From assembly GCA_910577275.1 (NCBI GenBank), contig CAJTMW010000003.1:186001-250000 (forward strand): a DNA stretch of 64,000 bases. Reading direction: 5' to 3'. Under the pieces are notes generated by a model. It was given only the letters and a program-made list of their open reading frames with translations. It had not been told where the DNA came from and did not search any database. Of the stretch, positions 51,652 through 61,496 are shown in pieces (positions within the stretch are counted from its first letter, which is position 1; each line of letters opens with the position of its first letter). The stretch comes from an uncultured Lachnospiraceae bacterium (GTDB lineage Bacteria; Bacillota; Clostridia; Lachnospirales; Lachnospiraceae). Made by a program: the position numbers and the translations under genes.

Positions 51652-53145
51652 ATGGAAGAAAGAAACAACGACAATGTATTGGAAGAAATGCCGGTAAGCA
51701 GCCCGGAGATAACACAGGAAACAGGTTCACCGAATAAGGGACGGCTTAAAATTATAATTCCTGTGGCCATTGTAGCGGTACTGCTTGTGGTTTTGTTGGG
51801 GATAGCGGCCGCGGCCGGGCTTTTTGGAAACAAAAAGAAGCTTCTCATTAACGCGGTAGCAAATGTTTTCAACCAGAGTGCCGGGGCTGTAGGGGAAGTG
51901 TGGGCGTTTGATGAGTACAGGGATATGTTTGCAGGGGACAAGCTCTCCATGGAGGCTGACTTTTCTCTGGGCGAGGGCGTGGAGCTTGCCATGGATATTT
52001 CCAAAAATGAGGATATCAGCGGCGCGTCGATTGATGTGGGATATTATGGAAGCTCGCTTTTTCAGGCGGATTTGTATGCGGACAAAGAGGAAATCCTGAT
52101 TGGAGCGCCGGCGCTGACGGAAACGGTTTTCTATGTGGACAGGGAAAATCTGGATGAGGATATGGAGTGGTTCATAAAGGAATACGGTCTGGACGACGAG
52201 GTTGCCGGGATACTGCGGTCTTATAATGAAGAAAGCCGGAAAAATACCGAAGTATATGAGGAACTGGGACAGGCTGTGGGAAAGCTGACCGGCGCTTTTG
52301 CGGAAATGTACGACGAGATGAAGGTGGAGAAGGCGGACAGCAGGAATCTTAAGGTGGACGGAGAAGGAAGGAGCTGTAAGGGCTATACGCTGACGATTTC
52401 CGACGAGCAGCTTATAAGGCTGATTGACGTTGCCCAAGAGACTTACGAGAGCAATGAGGCTTTTCAGCTTTATGTGGACAGCCTGCTTGCTGCCAGCTAT
52501 GGATACGTCAGCCCGGAGGAGTTCCGCAGGGACTACGAGTATGACCTGGGCGAGCTGCTTTCCGATTTGGGTGACACAATCGTGGAGGAACAGAGGGAGG
52601 TTGTGATTACCTTCTATGTTTACCGCAAGAACCTTGCGTACCTGAAAGCTGAGTTCTGGGAGGGAATCAGTGTGGAGTGGAATGTCTACGGCGGTAATTT
52701 CCCCCTTGAAAATACGAAGCTTGTTATGACGGACGGCTATGAGACCAATGTGTATTCCAGGGAGGGAAGCCTGGAAGGGAATCTTTATAAGGCCGGGTAT
52801 CAGATGGACTATGACGGAGACACGATGGAGGTCAGTCTGGAATACGACATGGAAAAGGGGGATTTGGAGCTTAAGATAAGCGCCGGTTATGGTCTTTACA
52901 CCCTTGATTATCTGCTGGAGGGGGAGATTGACAGGACGGTGCCGGGGTCTGAGCTTACTTTGAGCATTGATACCTTTGAAATGAACGATACGGAGCTTTT
53001 GGCAGGGGATATTACCTTTTCAGATGAAGCGGGAGAAATCACAAAACCGGAGGGTGAAAGGCGGAATATCATGAGGATGACGCAGGCGGACTGGTATAAG
53101 ATTGCCTTTGAGATTGCCGGAAATCTGTATTCCTTTGGCGGGTAA
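51652..53145 (+). CDS. Unrecognised membrane-anchored extracytoplasmic protein
   Basis: A 497-residue protein. A Glu/Asn-rich cytoplasmic start of about 34 residues precedes a single membrane helix (KIIIPVAIVAVLLVVLLGIAAAAG). The large outside region is rich in Asp, Glu and Tyr with alternating beta segments and no motif I can name. GGAGGAGAAGGGA sits before ATG 51652; the frame continues upstream to 51601 without a ribosome site. It is followed at 5 bp by an ABC ATPase gene, so it may be a substrate-side or regulatory partner of that exporter. Function unknown. Confidence 0.7.
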   Translation: MEERNNDNVLEEMPVSSPEITQETGSPNKGRLKIIIPVAIVAVLLVVLLGIAAAAGLFGNKKKLLINAVANVFNQSAGAVGEVWAFDEYRDMFAGDKLSMEADFSLGEGVELAMDISKNEDISGASIDVGYYGSSLFQADLYADKEEILIGAPALTETVFYVDRENLDEDMEWFIKEYGLDDEVAGILRSYNEESRKNTEVYEELGQAVGKLTGAFAEMYDEMKVEKADSRNLKVDGEGRSCKGYTLTISDEQLIRLIDVAQETYESNEAFQLYVDSLLAASYGYVSPEEFRRDYEYDLGELLSDLGDTIVEEQREVVITFYVYRKNLAYLKAEFWEGISVEWNVYGGNFPLENTKLVMTDGYETNVYSREGSLEGNLYKAGYQMDYDGDTMEVSLEYDMEKGDLELKISAGYGLYTLDYLLEGEIDRTVPGSELTLSIDTFEMNDTELLAGDITFSDEAGEITKPEGERRNIMRMTQADWYKIAFEIAGNLYSFGG

Positions 53146-53150
53146 CAGGA

Positions 53151-53828
53151 ATGAAATTAGAAGTCAGGGATATCAGGAAGCATTACGGAAGAAAAAAGGT
53201 TCTGGAGGGAATCAGCCTTACGGCAGAGCCGGGACAGTGCACGGGCATTGCAGGGGCGAACGGCTGCGGGAAGTCCACGCTGCTCCGTATTCTTGCCGGA
53301 GCGGAAAGGCCGGACGGAGGGAGCATTCTGATTGACGGCAAAGAGATAAAAAAGCCCGGCATGGCGGCGGAGCATATAGGCTTTGTCCCGCAGGAAAGCA
53401 TCCTCATGCCGGAGCTTTCCGTAGCGGACAATCTAAAGCTGTGGGCGGGAGTGGGCGATTATAAGGAAAATCAGAAGCGTCTTGGCGAACTGTGCGGACG
53501 GTTTCAAATCACGTCTTTTTACCGGGAGAGGGTGAAAAATTTATCCGGCGGTATGTGCAAGCGGGTGAATATTGTCTGCGCGCTGCTTCACAACCCTTCG
53601 GTTTTGCTGATGGACGAGCCCTCCGCGTCTCTTGATTTGGTGTTTAAGGAAGAACTGAAAGGGTATATCAGGGATTTCACAGGTAATGGCGGAAGCGTGC
53701 TGCTTTGCAGCCATGACGAGGGAGAGCTTGCCCTTTGCCGGAGCCTGTGGGCGATTAGGGACGGAAAGGCTGTTTTGGTGCCGGCAGGGATGCCGATAGA
53801 CGAGGCGGTTAAAAGGTATATACGGTAA
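53151..53828 (+). CDS. ABC transporter ATP-binding protein
   Basis: A 225-residue ATPase of exporter type. Walker A is GANGCGKST, the Q-loop FVPQESILMPELSV, the signature NLSGGMCKRVNIVCAL and Walker B VLLMDEPSASLDL. The H-loop histidine lies in LLCSHDEGE. It is flanked by the membrane-anchored protein (5-bp gap) and a large ABC-2 permease (65-bp gap), so the three probably form one exporter operon of unknown cargo. Confidence 0.92.
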   Translation: MKLEVRDIRKHYGRKKVLEGISLTAEPGQCTGIAGANGCGKSTLLRILAGAERPDGGSILIDGKEIKKPGMAAEHIGFVPQESILMPELSVADNLKLWAGVGDYKENQKRLGELCGRFQITSFYRERVKNLSGGMCKRVNIVCALLHNPSVLLMDEPSASLDLVFKEELKGYIRDFTGNGGSVLLCSHDEGELALCRSLWAIRDGKAVLVPAGMPIDEAVKRYIR

Positions 53829-53893
53829 TTGCAGGACGGAGTCAGGGCGCATATCGCTGTTTCTATGGCGGCGGCAGGCGGGACAGGGGATTT

Positions 53894-56179
53894 ATGTACG
53901 GCAGGCGGATGTTATTCTGGTTTGAAATAAAAAAATATATCATGATGCTTCCCGTCATTTTGGCGGAAACCGCTCTGGCAGGCGCCCTTCTTTTCGGAAT
54001 CGGCTTCTGTGCTTCAAAGGCGGTGTATGGGGAAAAGGCGGTCGGTGAAATCCGGGTGGGTATTGTAACTTGTGAGGATGACAGCCTGACGGAAATGCTT
54101 ATCCGGTTTATCGCCTCAATGGACAGCATAAAGGATACTGTGAGCTTTGTGCGGTTGTCCGGGGAGGAGGCCGGAAAGGAGGTTTCCGGGGGAGGTCTTT
54201 CCGCGGCCGTTCTTGTGCCGGAGGGGATTGTGGACAGTGTCAATTCCGGGGAAAATACGCCGGCGACGATATTGCTTGCAGGGGGCTACAGCAAGGCGGA
54301 GACAGAGGTGTTCAGGCAGTTTGCCGACGCCGGCGCCAGGCTTCTGACCGTGGCGCAGGCGGGAATCTATGCGGCGGACGCCCTTTGTATCGAGGAAGGG
54401 CATCCTGAGAAAATTCCGCAGGCGGAGGATTACCTGAACAGGAAATACCTTGACTACGCCATGGGGCGGAGCGGCTTTTTCAAGGAAGTGGAGGTGAGCG
54501 CGGCACCCGGTGTGAGTATGGCGGAATACTACGGGATTTCGCTTTTGCTTGCCTTTCTTTCCTTTGCGGGGATTTCCTTTGGGAAATGCATGAGGATACA
54601 GGCGGGAGAGCGGGAGAAAATGCTGGGCGCGCGGGGAATCGGCGCGGGAGAAAGATATCTTGCGGATGCGGCGGCCTTTGGGGCTGTTTCCGCCTTTCTG
54701 GGAACGGTTATCGGAGTATTGGCGTTTACGCTTTTATCGGGCGGTTTGCTTTCCTTTCGGGTAAAATGGCTGTGGATGTGGCTTCTCTGGTTTTCTGTCG
54801 GCGTCTTCTTAAGGTTTATGCTTCAAATTACGGGAAACCATGCAGGGGGGATTTCCCTGTGCTTTGGAATACTGATTGTGCTCATGCTGGGGGCAGGAAT
54901 TTTTATTCCGGCGTCGTTTCTGCCGCTTTGGGCGGAAAAAGCCGGAAAAATATTGCCCTATAAATGCTGGATGGAAATGCTGGCGGCAATTCTGCAGGGG
55001 AATTTTGGCAAAAAAGCGGCGGCGGGGCTTCTTGCGATGATTTTGCTTTTTACAATGGCCGGCGTATTTGCGGCGGTTGTAAGAGAGGGCAAATGGCGGC
55101 CGGCACAGATGCGGGATAAGGCATATCCGACGGCTGCAGGCGGTTTGCGGCCGGGGCGGCCGAGCGTAATTCTCTGGAAGCAGTACCTTGTGAAATTCAG
55201 GCTGTGGATTGTCATTGCTCTTTTGGCGTCATTTTTTACCGGCATATCCGGCGGCTTCGGAGGAAAGCCTTCTGCGGGGCAGGAGTACCGGGGCATTGAA
55301 GTGGGAATATGCGCTTCCGATGAAAAAGGACGGGAACTCGTCTCCGCTCTTTCAGAGGAAAAGGGAATATTCCGATTTGAGGGCTGTGAGGACGAGGAAG
55401 AAATGCTGCGCCGGATAAAAAACGGCAGTCTGGAATGCGGATATTTTTTTCCGGAAGGATTTTATGAGAAGCTGGCAGACGGAAAGCTAAAGCGGCAGGC
55501 GGTTCTCTACCGCTCCCCGGGCTCCTCCGTCCATAAAATATCCGGGGAGATTGTGTTTGCCCATCTGTTTACACTTTTATCGGAGGATGTGCTGGAGGGC
55601 TATCTTCGGGAGAGCGGCTTTAGAGAAGAATCCGCCAAAAGGCGGCTGTATGAGCTTAACGATAAGTATATGGGAGACGGCAGCACCTTTCATTTTTTAT
55701 ATGAGAGGGCGGACGGTATGGGCGGAGAAAAGCCGGAAACCTTAAATACTGTGCGCGGCATAATTGCAGTTATGGTTTTTCTTACGGGGCTTCTGGGATT
55801 TGGAAACGTGCTGGATAAGAACGGCGTCTGGTCCGCCATGCCCGGGCGGACGGGGAAAAGGATGAAGGCGGAGGGGATTCTTATTGCGGCGGCGGGAAGC
55901 GTGCTTTTGGGGGGCGTCTGCCTGTGGCTTACCGGCAATGCCGGGGAGGCCGGAAGGGAGCTGGCCGGGCTGCTTGTGTATTTTATCGCGCTGACTGTTT
56001 TTCTCATGGTTTTAAGGCTGATAATCGGAAACAGTCAGATGCTCTACGGTCTTTTGCCCGTCCTGATTCTGGGGTGCTGCCTGTTTTGTCCGGTGTTTAT
56101 CAAAGCAGAGAGGTATCTTCCTCAGCTTGCATGGGTATCCAGAGTGTTCCCGGCGGACTGGTATCTGAGGCTGTTTTAG
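53894..56179 (+). CDS. ABC-2 type permease, two-half (YhgE/Pip-like)
   Basis: A 761-residue membrane protein made of two similar halves. Each half has an N-terminal helix (KKYIMMLPVILAETALAGALLF; RLWIVIALLASFFTGISGGFG), an extracytoplasmic region with an ABC-2 fold (VGIVTCEDDSLTEMLIRF; VGICASDEKGRELVSALSEEKG), and a C-terminal group of hydrophobic helices. Duplication of one ABC-2 unit in a single chain is the likely origin. Partner of the ATPase upstream. The cargo is unknown; a role in export of lipid-linked or peptide compounds is only a guess from the family. Confidence 0.82.
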   Translation: MYGRRMLFWFEIKKYIMMLPVILAETALAGALLFGIGFCASKAVYGEKAVGEIRVGIVTCEDDSLTEMLIRFIASMDSIKDTVSFVRLSGEEAGKEVSGGGLSAAVLVPEGIVDSVNSGENTPATILLAGGYSKAETEVFRQFADAGARLLTVAQAGIYAADALCIEEGHPEKIPQAEDYLNRKYLDYAMGRSGFFKEVEVSAAPGVSMAEYYGISLLLAFLSFAGISFGKCMRIQAGEREKMLGARGIGAGERYLADAAAFGAVSAFLGTVIGVLAFTLLSGGLLSFRVKWLWMWLLWFSVGVFLRFMLQITGNHAGGISLCFGILIVLMLGAGIFIPASFLPLWAEKAGKILPYKCWMEMLAAILQGNFGKKAAAGLLAMILLFTMAGVFAAVVREGKWRPAQMRDKAYPTAAGGLRPGRPSVILWKQYLVKFRLWIVIALLASFFTGISGGFGGKPSAGQEYRGIEVGICASDEKGRELVSALSEEKGIFRFEGCEDEEEMLRRIKNGSLECGYFFPEGFYEKLADGKLKRQAVLYRSPGSSVHKISGEIVFAHLFTLLSEDVLEGYLRESGFREESAKRRLYELNDKYMGDGSTFHFLYERADGMGGEKPETLNTVRGIIAVMVFLTGLLGFGNVLDKNGVWSAMPGRTGKRMKAEGILIAAAGSVLLGGVCLWLTGNAGEAGRELAGLLVYFIALTVFLMVLRLIIGNSQMLYGLLPVLILGCCLFCPVFIKAERYLPQLAWVSRVFPADWYLRLF

Positions 56180-56328
56180 GTTTTTTGTAAAATTTACCCG
56201 GATTGTGTCGTAATGGTGCGAATAATAAGGTGGAAACTTTTTCCGAAAAATGTTATACTCTAAAGAGCATGTACCTGCCTGGGCTGACAGGCGATGCATA
56301 TTTACAATGAGATGACGAGGGGTATTGT

Positions 56329-58392
56329 ATGGCTCCATTGAAAAGCGGGATTAAATTAAAGGGAAGGCTGAAAAGATATGTGCAGACTTCTTTATACCTG
56401 GGATTTTTGCTGATAGCGGTCAATCTGCTGGTTTATCTGCTGAGCGTGCCTGCCGGACTGGTGGTGACGGGATTTGCGGTTCTCTATTTCGGTGTGGTGC
56501 TTGCGCTGCAGTTTTACAGTAAGCCGGTGATTATCAATGAACTGGTCAGCTTTGCGACTCAGTATGGTCAGATACAGAGAGTTCTCCTCCGGGAGTTTAT
56601 GATACCCTATGCGATTTTGGACGACGAGGGCTATATTATATGGACAAACCGGGCCTTTGAAAAAGCGGTGCACAAGGAAAAGGGGTACAGAAAATCCATC
56701 ACCTCTCTTTTCCCTTCCATAACGAGGGAAAAGCTGCCGGGCGAATCGGAATTTGCGGAGATAAACCTTACCTTTGAAAATAATTTTTACAGCGCGAAAA
56801 TGCGCAAGATTCCCATGCGGGATATGGTTGACAGCAGCGACATTGTGGAGGCGGAGGAGTATAAGGGATATCTGGTGGCCTTTTATCTTTTCGACGAGAC
56901 GGCGTTAAAAATTGCCCTCAAGGAAGTGGAGGACCAGAGCCTTGCGGTGGGCCTGATTTATCTTGATAATTATGATGAAGCTCTTGAAAGCGTGGAGGAG
57001 GTAAGGCGTTCCCTTCTGATTGCGCTGATAGACAGGAAGATTAATAAATATATTGCGGCGCAGGACGGAATCTGCAAAAAGATGGAGAAGGACAAGTATA
57101 TGGTGGTTCTCCGAAGAAAGGCCGCGGAGGTCCTGCAGGAGGAAAAATTCGATATTCTTGAGGAGGTAAAGACCGTTAATATCGGAAACGAGATGGCGGT
57201 TACAATCAGCATAGGACTTGGTGTGGACGGTTATACCTATGCCCAGAATTATGAGTTTGCCCGCAACGCCATCGATTTGGCGTTAGGGCGCGGAGGCGAC
57301 CAGGCCGTTGTCAAGACTCCGCAGAATATCACTTATTTCGGCGGCAAGAGCCAGCAGGTGGAAAAAAACACCCGCGTAAAGGCGAGAGTAAAGGCCCAGG
57401 CGCTGCGGGAAATTATTTCCAGCAAGGAGCGGGTGCTGATTATGGGGCACAGAATTCCCGATGCGGACAGCTTTGGCGCCGCCGTGGGAATTTACCGCAT
57501 TGCAAAGACGCTGGACAGGGAAGCCCACATTGTGCTTAGCGGCGTCGGGGCGACCATACAGCCGGTGCTGGATTTGTTTAAGAGCCATGAGGGCTACAGG
57601 GACAGCGTAATTATCGACGGCCAGCAGGCCATGGAGCTTGCCGGGAGCAATACCGTTCTGGTGGTGGTGGATGTGAATAAGCCAAGCATCACGGAGTGCC
57701 CGGAGCTGCTTCGCATCTGTAAGTCCATTGTGGTGCTCGACCACCACAGGCAGGGCTCGGAGGCGGTTGAAAACGCAACCCTCTCCTATGTGGAGGCCTA
57801 TGCTTCTTCCACCTGCGAGATGGTTTCGGAAATTTTGCAGTATATCGGTGAGAGCATTCGGATTACCGCGGAGGAAGCCAACTGTATGTACTCGGGCATG
57901 ATGATTGACACCAATAATTTTACTGCCAAAACAGGCGTGAGAACCTTTGAGGCGGCGGCGTTTCTGCGCAGGAACGGCGCGGATGTGACGAAGGTGCGCA
58001 AGCTCTTTCGGGAGGACGCCATCGAATACAAGACCAAGGCGGACGCTGTCAGCCAGGCGGAAATTTATAAGCATGCGTTTGCAATTTCTATCTGTAAAAG
58101 TGAAAACATACAAAGCCCTACGATTGTAGGGGCGCAGGCGGCCAACGAGCTGCTCAACATTAAAGGCGTGAAGGCCAGCTTCGTCCTGACAGACTACCAG
58201 AATCAGGTGTTTATCAGCGCGCGTTCCATAGACGAGGTCAACGTACAGGTGATTATGGAGAAAATGGGCGGCGGAGGCCATCTGGGAATCGCCGGGTGCC
58301 AGCTTAGCGGCGTCTCCGTTTTTGAAGGAATCGGGCTTCTGAAAGGGACTCTGGACAAGATGATTAACGAGGGCGATTTGGTGATAGATTAA
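56329..58392 (+). CDS. gdpP: Cyclic-di-AMP phosphodiesterase GdpP
   Basis: Membrane-bound hydrolase of the second messenger c-di-AMP, 687 residues. Two N-terminal helices (YLGFLLIAVNLLVYLL; VVTGFAVLYFGVVLALQF) are followed by a PAS-like domain and a degenerate GGDEF domain that lacks the usual GGDEF tetrad. The catalytic DHH domain has MGHRIPDADSFGAAVGI, VVVDVNKP and the DHH motif in VLDHHR. The DHHA1 part closes with GGGGHLGIAG. ATG 56329 follows AGGGG. It stands at the head of gdpP-rplI-dnaB, a conserved Firmicutes order. The weak -10 TATACT lies about 75 bp upstream. Confidence 0.96.
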   Translation: MAPLKSGIKLKGRLKRYVQTSLYLGFLLIAVNLLVYLLSVPAGLVVTGFAVLYFGVVLALQFYSKPVIINELVSFATQYGQIQRVLLREFMIPYAILDDEGYIIWTNRAFEKAVHKEKGYRKSITSLFPSITREKLPGESEFAEINLTFENNFYSAKMRKIPMRDMVDSSDIVEAEEYKGYLVAFYLFDETALKIALKEVEDQSLAVGLIYLDNYDEALESVEEVRRSLLIALIDRKINKYIAAQDGICKKMEKDKYMVVLRRKAAEVLQEEKFDILEEVKTVNIGNEMAVTISIGLGVDGYTYAQNYEFARNAIDLALGRGGDQAVVKTPQNITYFGGKSQQVEKNTRVKARVKAQALREIISSKERVLIMGHRIPDADSFGAAVGIYRIAKTLDREAHIVLSGVGATIQPVLDLFKSHEGYRDSVIIDGQQAMELAGSNTVLVVVDVNKPSITECPELLRICKSIVVLDHHRQGSEAVENATLSYVEAYASSTCEMVSEILQYIGESIRITAEEANCMYSGMMIDTNNFTAKTGVRTFEAAAFLRRNGADVTKVRKLFREDAIEYKTKADAVSQAEIYKHAFAISICKSENIQSPTIVGAQAANELLNIKGVKASFVLTDYQNQVFISARSIDEVNVQVIMEKMGGGGHLGIAGCQLSGVSVFEGIGLLKGTLDKMINEGDLVID

Positions 58393-58412
58393 ACACAGGA
58401 GGATTAAATAAG

Positions 58413-58865
58413 ATGAAAATAATTTTATCAAAGGACGTAAAGAGTCTCGGAAAAAAGGGAGACGTAGTGGAAGTCAGCGACGGGTACGCAAGGAATTATA
58501 TTCTGCCCCGGAAGCTTGGCATCGAGGCCAGCAATAAGAATATGAACGACTTGAAGCTCCAGAAGGCAAATCAGGAAAAAATTGCCCAGGAGCAGCTTGA
58601 AAAGGCACAGGAGTTTGCCAGGGCAATGGAGGAGGACGAGGTGGTTTTATCCATCAAAGCAGGCGAAGGAGGAAGAACTTTCGGCTCTGTATCCTCAAAG
58701 GAAATCGCTCAGGGATACAAGGACCAGTGCGGCAAGGAAATTGACAAGAAGAAAATTGTCCTGCCGGAGGCGATAAAGAGCTTTGGCGTTTTTGAGGTTG
58801 CCGTAAAGCTGCACCCTAAGGTTACGGGCAAGCTGAAAGTGAAAGTGACGGAGGCGAAAGGTTAA
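58413..58865 (+). CDS. rplI: 50S ribosomal protein L9
   Basis: A 150-residue two-domain protein with the N-terminal MKIILSKDVKSLGKKGDVVEVSDGYARNYILPRKLG, a long connecting helix and the C-terminal domain ending VKVTEAKG. The RBS CAGGAGG is eight bases before ATG 58413. The gene lies 20 bp after gdpP and six bases before dnaB, so all three are co-transcribed. Confidence 0.97.
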   Translation: MKIILSKDVKSLGKKGDVVEVSDGYARNYILPRKLGIEASNKNMNDLKLQKANQEKIAQEQLEKAQEFARAMEEDEVVLSIKAGEGGRTFGSVSSKEIAQGYKDQCGKEIDKKKIVLPEAIKSFGVFEVAVKLHPKVTGKLKVKVTEAKG

Positions 58866-58871
58866 ATATCG

Positions 58872-60212
58872 ATGGCAGAAACGGAGGAAACGCTTTTAAA
58901 GCGGATATTACCGCACAGCATAGAAGCGGAACAGTCGGTAATCGGCGCCATGATTATGGACGGGGAAGCCATTATGGCAGCCTCCGAAATCATATGCGGC
59001 GATGATTTTTACAACAGACAGTACGGAGTGGTGTTCGACTCCATGACGGAACTGAGCGACGAGGGGAAGCCGGTGGATTTGGTTACTCTCCAGGACAGGC
59101 TCCGTGAAAAGGATGTACCACCGGAGGTAAGCAGCCTTGAGTTTATAGGGAATCTGGTAACGTCGGTTCCCACCTCGGCAAATATCAAATACTATGCCAA
59201 TATCGTTGCGGAGAAATCAACGCTGCGCAGGCTGATACGGCTTAACGAGGAGATTGCCAATACCTGTTATGCGGGTAAGGAGAGCCTTGAAGCGATACTG
59301 GAGGATGTGGAAAAGCGGGTCTTTGATTTGGTGCAGAGGAGAAACACGGGGGAATTCGTCCCTATCAGACAGATTGTCATGAACGCCATGGACCAGATTG
59401 AGAAGGCTTCAAAGAACGACGGAAACGTGACGGGCATTGCAACCGGCTTCATTGATTTGGATTACAAGACTGCCGGTATGCAGCCGGCCGATTTGATACT
59501 GATTGCCGCAAGGCCCTCTATGGGAAAAACGGCGTTTGTCCTTAACATTGCAGAGTATGTCGCCTTTAAGCTGAATCATACGGTGGCGATATTCAGTCTG
59601 GAGATGAGCAAGGAGCAGCTGGTAAACCGTCTCTTTTCCATGGAGTCCCGGGTGGATTCCCAGAAGCTGCGTACAGGCAACCTTTCCGATATGGACTGGG
59701 AAAAGCTGATTGAAAGCGCCGGGGTGATTGGAAAGTCCAACCTGATTATTGATGACACACCGGGAATCAACATTCCCACCATGCGTTCCAAGTGCAGAAA
59801 GTATAAGTTAGAGCATGACCTGAAACTGATTATCATAGACTACCTGCAGCTGATGAGCGGGAGCGGAAGAGGCTCTGATTCCAGACAGCAGGAGATATCG
59901 GATATTTCCCGTTCCTTAAAGGCCCTTGCAAGGGAGCTGAAGGTACCGGTAGTGGCATTATCACAGCTTTCCCGTGCGGTGGAGCAGCGTCCCGACCACA
60001 GACCCATGCTTTCCGACCTCCGCGAATCCGGCGCCATCGAGCAGGATGCGGACGTCGTCATGTTTATATACAGGGACGATTATTATAACAAAGACACGGA
60101 AAGAAAGGGCATTTCGGAGATTATCATAGCCAAGCAGAGAAACGGTCCCATTGGAACGGTGGAGCTGGCGTGGCTGCCGGATTTTACGAAGTTTGCCAAT
60201 CTGCAGAAATAA
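58872..60212 (+). CDS. dnaB: Replicative DNA helicase DnaB
   Basis: Hexameric fork helicase of 446 residues. The N-terminal domain begins LPHSIEAEQSVIGAMIMD and the linker leads to a RecA-like core with Walker A ARPSMGKT, Walker B LKLIIIDYLQLMSG, and SQLSRAVEQRPDHRPMLSDLRESGAIEQDADVV. The arginine finger region and the final GPIGTVELAWLPDFTKF are present. No intein interrupts the core. A terminator follows at 60240. Confidence 0.98.
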   Translation: MAETEETLLKRILPHSIEAEQSVIGAMIMDGEAIMAASEIICGDDFYNRQYGVVFDSMTELSDEGKPVDLVTLQDRLREKDVPPEVSSLEFIGNLVTSVPTSANIKYYANIVAEKSTLRRLIRLNEEIANTCYAGKESLEAILEDVEKRVFDLVQRRNTGEFVPIRQIVMNAMDQIEKASKNDGNVTGIATGFIDLDYKTAGMQPADLILIAARPSMGKTAFVLNIAEYVAFKLNHTVAIFSLEMSKEQLVNRLFSMESRVDSQKLRTGNLSDMDWEKLIESAGVIGKSNLIIDDTPGINIPTMRSKCRKYKLEHDLKLIIIDYLQLMSGSGRGSDSRQQEISDISRSLKALARELKVPVVALSQLSRAVEQRPDHRPMLSDLRESGAIEQDADVVMFIYRDDYYNKDTERKGISEIIIAKQRNGPIGTVELAWLPDFTKFANLQK

Positions 60213-60239
60213 AATTTCATATATATTATACACATACAA

Positions 60240-60275
60240 AAGAGGACAGGCTTATTAAAGTTGTCTTCTTTTTTG
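60240..60275 (+). terminator. Terminator of gdpP-rplI-dnaB
   Basis: A 9-bp stem AAGAGGACA (60240-60248)/TGTCTTCTT (60262-60270) with one G-T pair and a 13-nt loop, followed by a T-rich run. Confidence 0.85.
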
Positions 60276-60328
60276 TTTTGCTTCTATAAAGTGCAGCGTT
60301 GAGAAAAAACAAGGAAAGGGGTTAGGGT

Positions 60329-61123
60329 ATGACACAGGCGGAAAGAATTTATATGATTTCAGATGCGGCGAAGCAGGTGGAGGTAGAGGCTCATGTGCTC
60401 AGGTACTGGGAGGAGGAGCTTGAGATACCGGCGAAAAGAAATGAGATGGGCCATCGCTATTATACGGAAGAAGATATTGCAAGATTCAGAAGAGTAAAGG
60501 AATTAAAGGAACAGGGATTGCAGCTCAAGGCAATTCGCCATGTGCTGAAAAACGGAAATTTGCAGGCGCCCGTATTTTTGTATGAAAGAATAACAAACGC
60601 AGAGAAAGGAGTAATGGACATGCAGGGAATACCGGAAATGCAGGGGACAACCTCTCAGGGGGAAATGGATATGGCAAAGCGCCATGTGGTAATGGTGAAA
60701 AAGGGGGAATTTCTTCCTGTGGACGGAAAGGCGGCGGCCGTGACAGAGGAGAGCAGGGAGCAGAAAAGCTTCCGGCTGCAGCAGCTGTTAAAGGATATGA
60801 TTGCCGATGCGGTACAGTGCAATAATCAGGAGATTTGCCAGGAAATAAAGGAAAGCCTGCTAAAGGAGCTGGATTACCAGTTCAGACTTTTAGAGGAGAG
60901 AGAAGACCTTCGCGAGGAGGAGCGGGTAAACAGGCAGGAGGAGCATTACCGCCAGATTGACGAGCTGCTTCGTTCCTATAATCAAAAGGGAAGAAGGGGA
61001 AGGAAGCTGCGCAAAGAGCAGCTGCGCAAGGGGACGGAAGGGGCTTCCGTGAAAGCGGCGGAAGCGGACGACGACAAGGAGAAAGCACGCGGGGCGTCAA
61101 AGGGATTTTTGAGAAAAAAATAG
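60329..61123 (+). CDS. MerR-family transcriptional regulator
   Basis: A 264-residue regulator. The N-terminal winged helix YMISDAAKQVEVEAHVLRYWEEELEIPAKRNEMGHRYYTEEDI (about residues 7-50) is a MerR_1 domain of the HTH_17 type, followed by a KELKEQGLQLKAIRHVLKNG dimer helix. The C-terminal part is a charged coiled region ending in a Lys/Arg-rich tail with no metal-binding cysteines, so it is not a metal sensor. Proteins of this build are seen near dnaB in Clostridia; their target is not known to me. Confidence 0.85.
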   Translation: MTQAERIYMISDAAKQVEVEAHVLRYWEEELEIPAKRNEMGHRYYTEEDIARFRRVKELKEQGLQLKAIRHVLKNGNLQAPVFLYERITNAEKGVMDMQGIPEMQGTTSQGEMDMAKRHVVMVKKGEFLPVDGKAAAVTEESREQKSFRLQQLLKDMIADAVQCNNQEICQEIKESLLKELDYQFRLLEEREDLREEERVNRQEEHYRQIDELLRSYNQKGRRGRKLRKEQLRKGTEGASVKAAEADDDKEKARGASKGFLRKK

Positions 61124-61130
61124 GAAATAT

Positions 61131-61184
61131 AAATGCTGCTGCATTAAGGATGTAAAACAAGATAGCCTTAATGCAGCAGCATTT
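61131..61184. terminator. Strong bidirectional terminator between convergent genes
   Basis: A perfect 19-bp stem, AAATGCTGCTGCATTAAGG (61131-61149) with its exact complement at 61166-61184, and a 16-nt loop, A-rich on one side and T-rich on the other. It separates the MerR gene from the ferredoxin gene. Confidence 0.9.
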
Positions 61185-61213
61185 AACTGCGTAATTACAT
61201 ATATCCGCTATTT

Positions 61214-61384
61214 TTATTCCTCGGAAATAGCGCCAACAGGGCATCCGCCGGCACAGGAGCCGCAGCTGATGCATGTGTTAGCATCAATTTCGAATTTGCC
61301 GTCTCCTTCGCTGATAGCGCCCACGGGGCACTGTCCTGCACAGGCACCGCAGGAAATGCAAGCGTCACTGATTACATATGCCAT
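61214..61384 (-). CDS. 2[4Fe-4S] ferredoxin
   Basis: A small electron carrier of 56 residues, below the usual length cut-off of ORF callers. Two clusters are bound by CISCGACAGQCPVGAIS and CISCGSCAGGCPVGAIS, each CxxCxxCxxxCP, giving the classical clostridial ferredoxin. AAGGAGG lies eight bases upstream of ATG 61384. It is preceded on the same strand by pflA (about 110 bp away), which needs reduced ferredoxin or flavodoxin, though a shared operon is not shown. Confidence 0.95.
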   Translation of the reverse strand: MAYVISDACISCGACAGQCPVGAISEGDGKFEIDANTCISCGSCAGGCPVGAISEE

Positions 61385-61496
61385 GATAATATCCTCCTTA
61401 AATTATGTTCAAATTCTTTCTATTTATTCTAATATAAAACCATAGGGAATACAAGCATAAAATCCGCAAAATTACAGGAAATCCAATGGAAAATCA

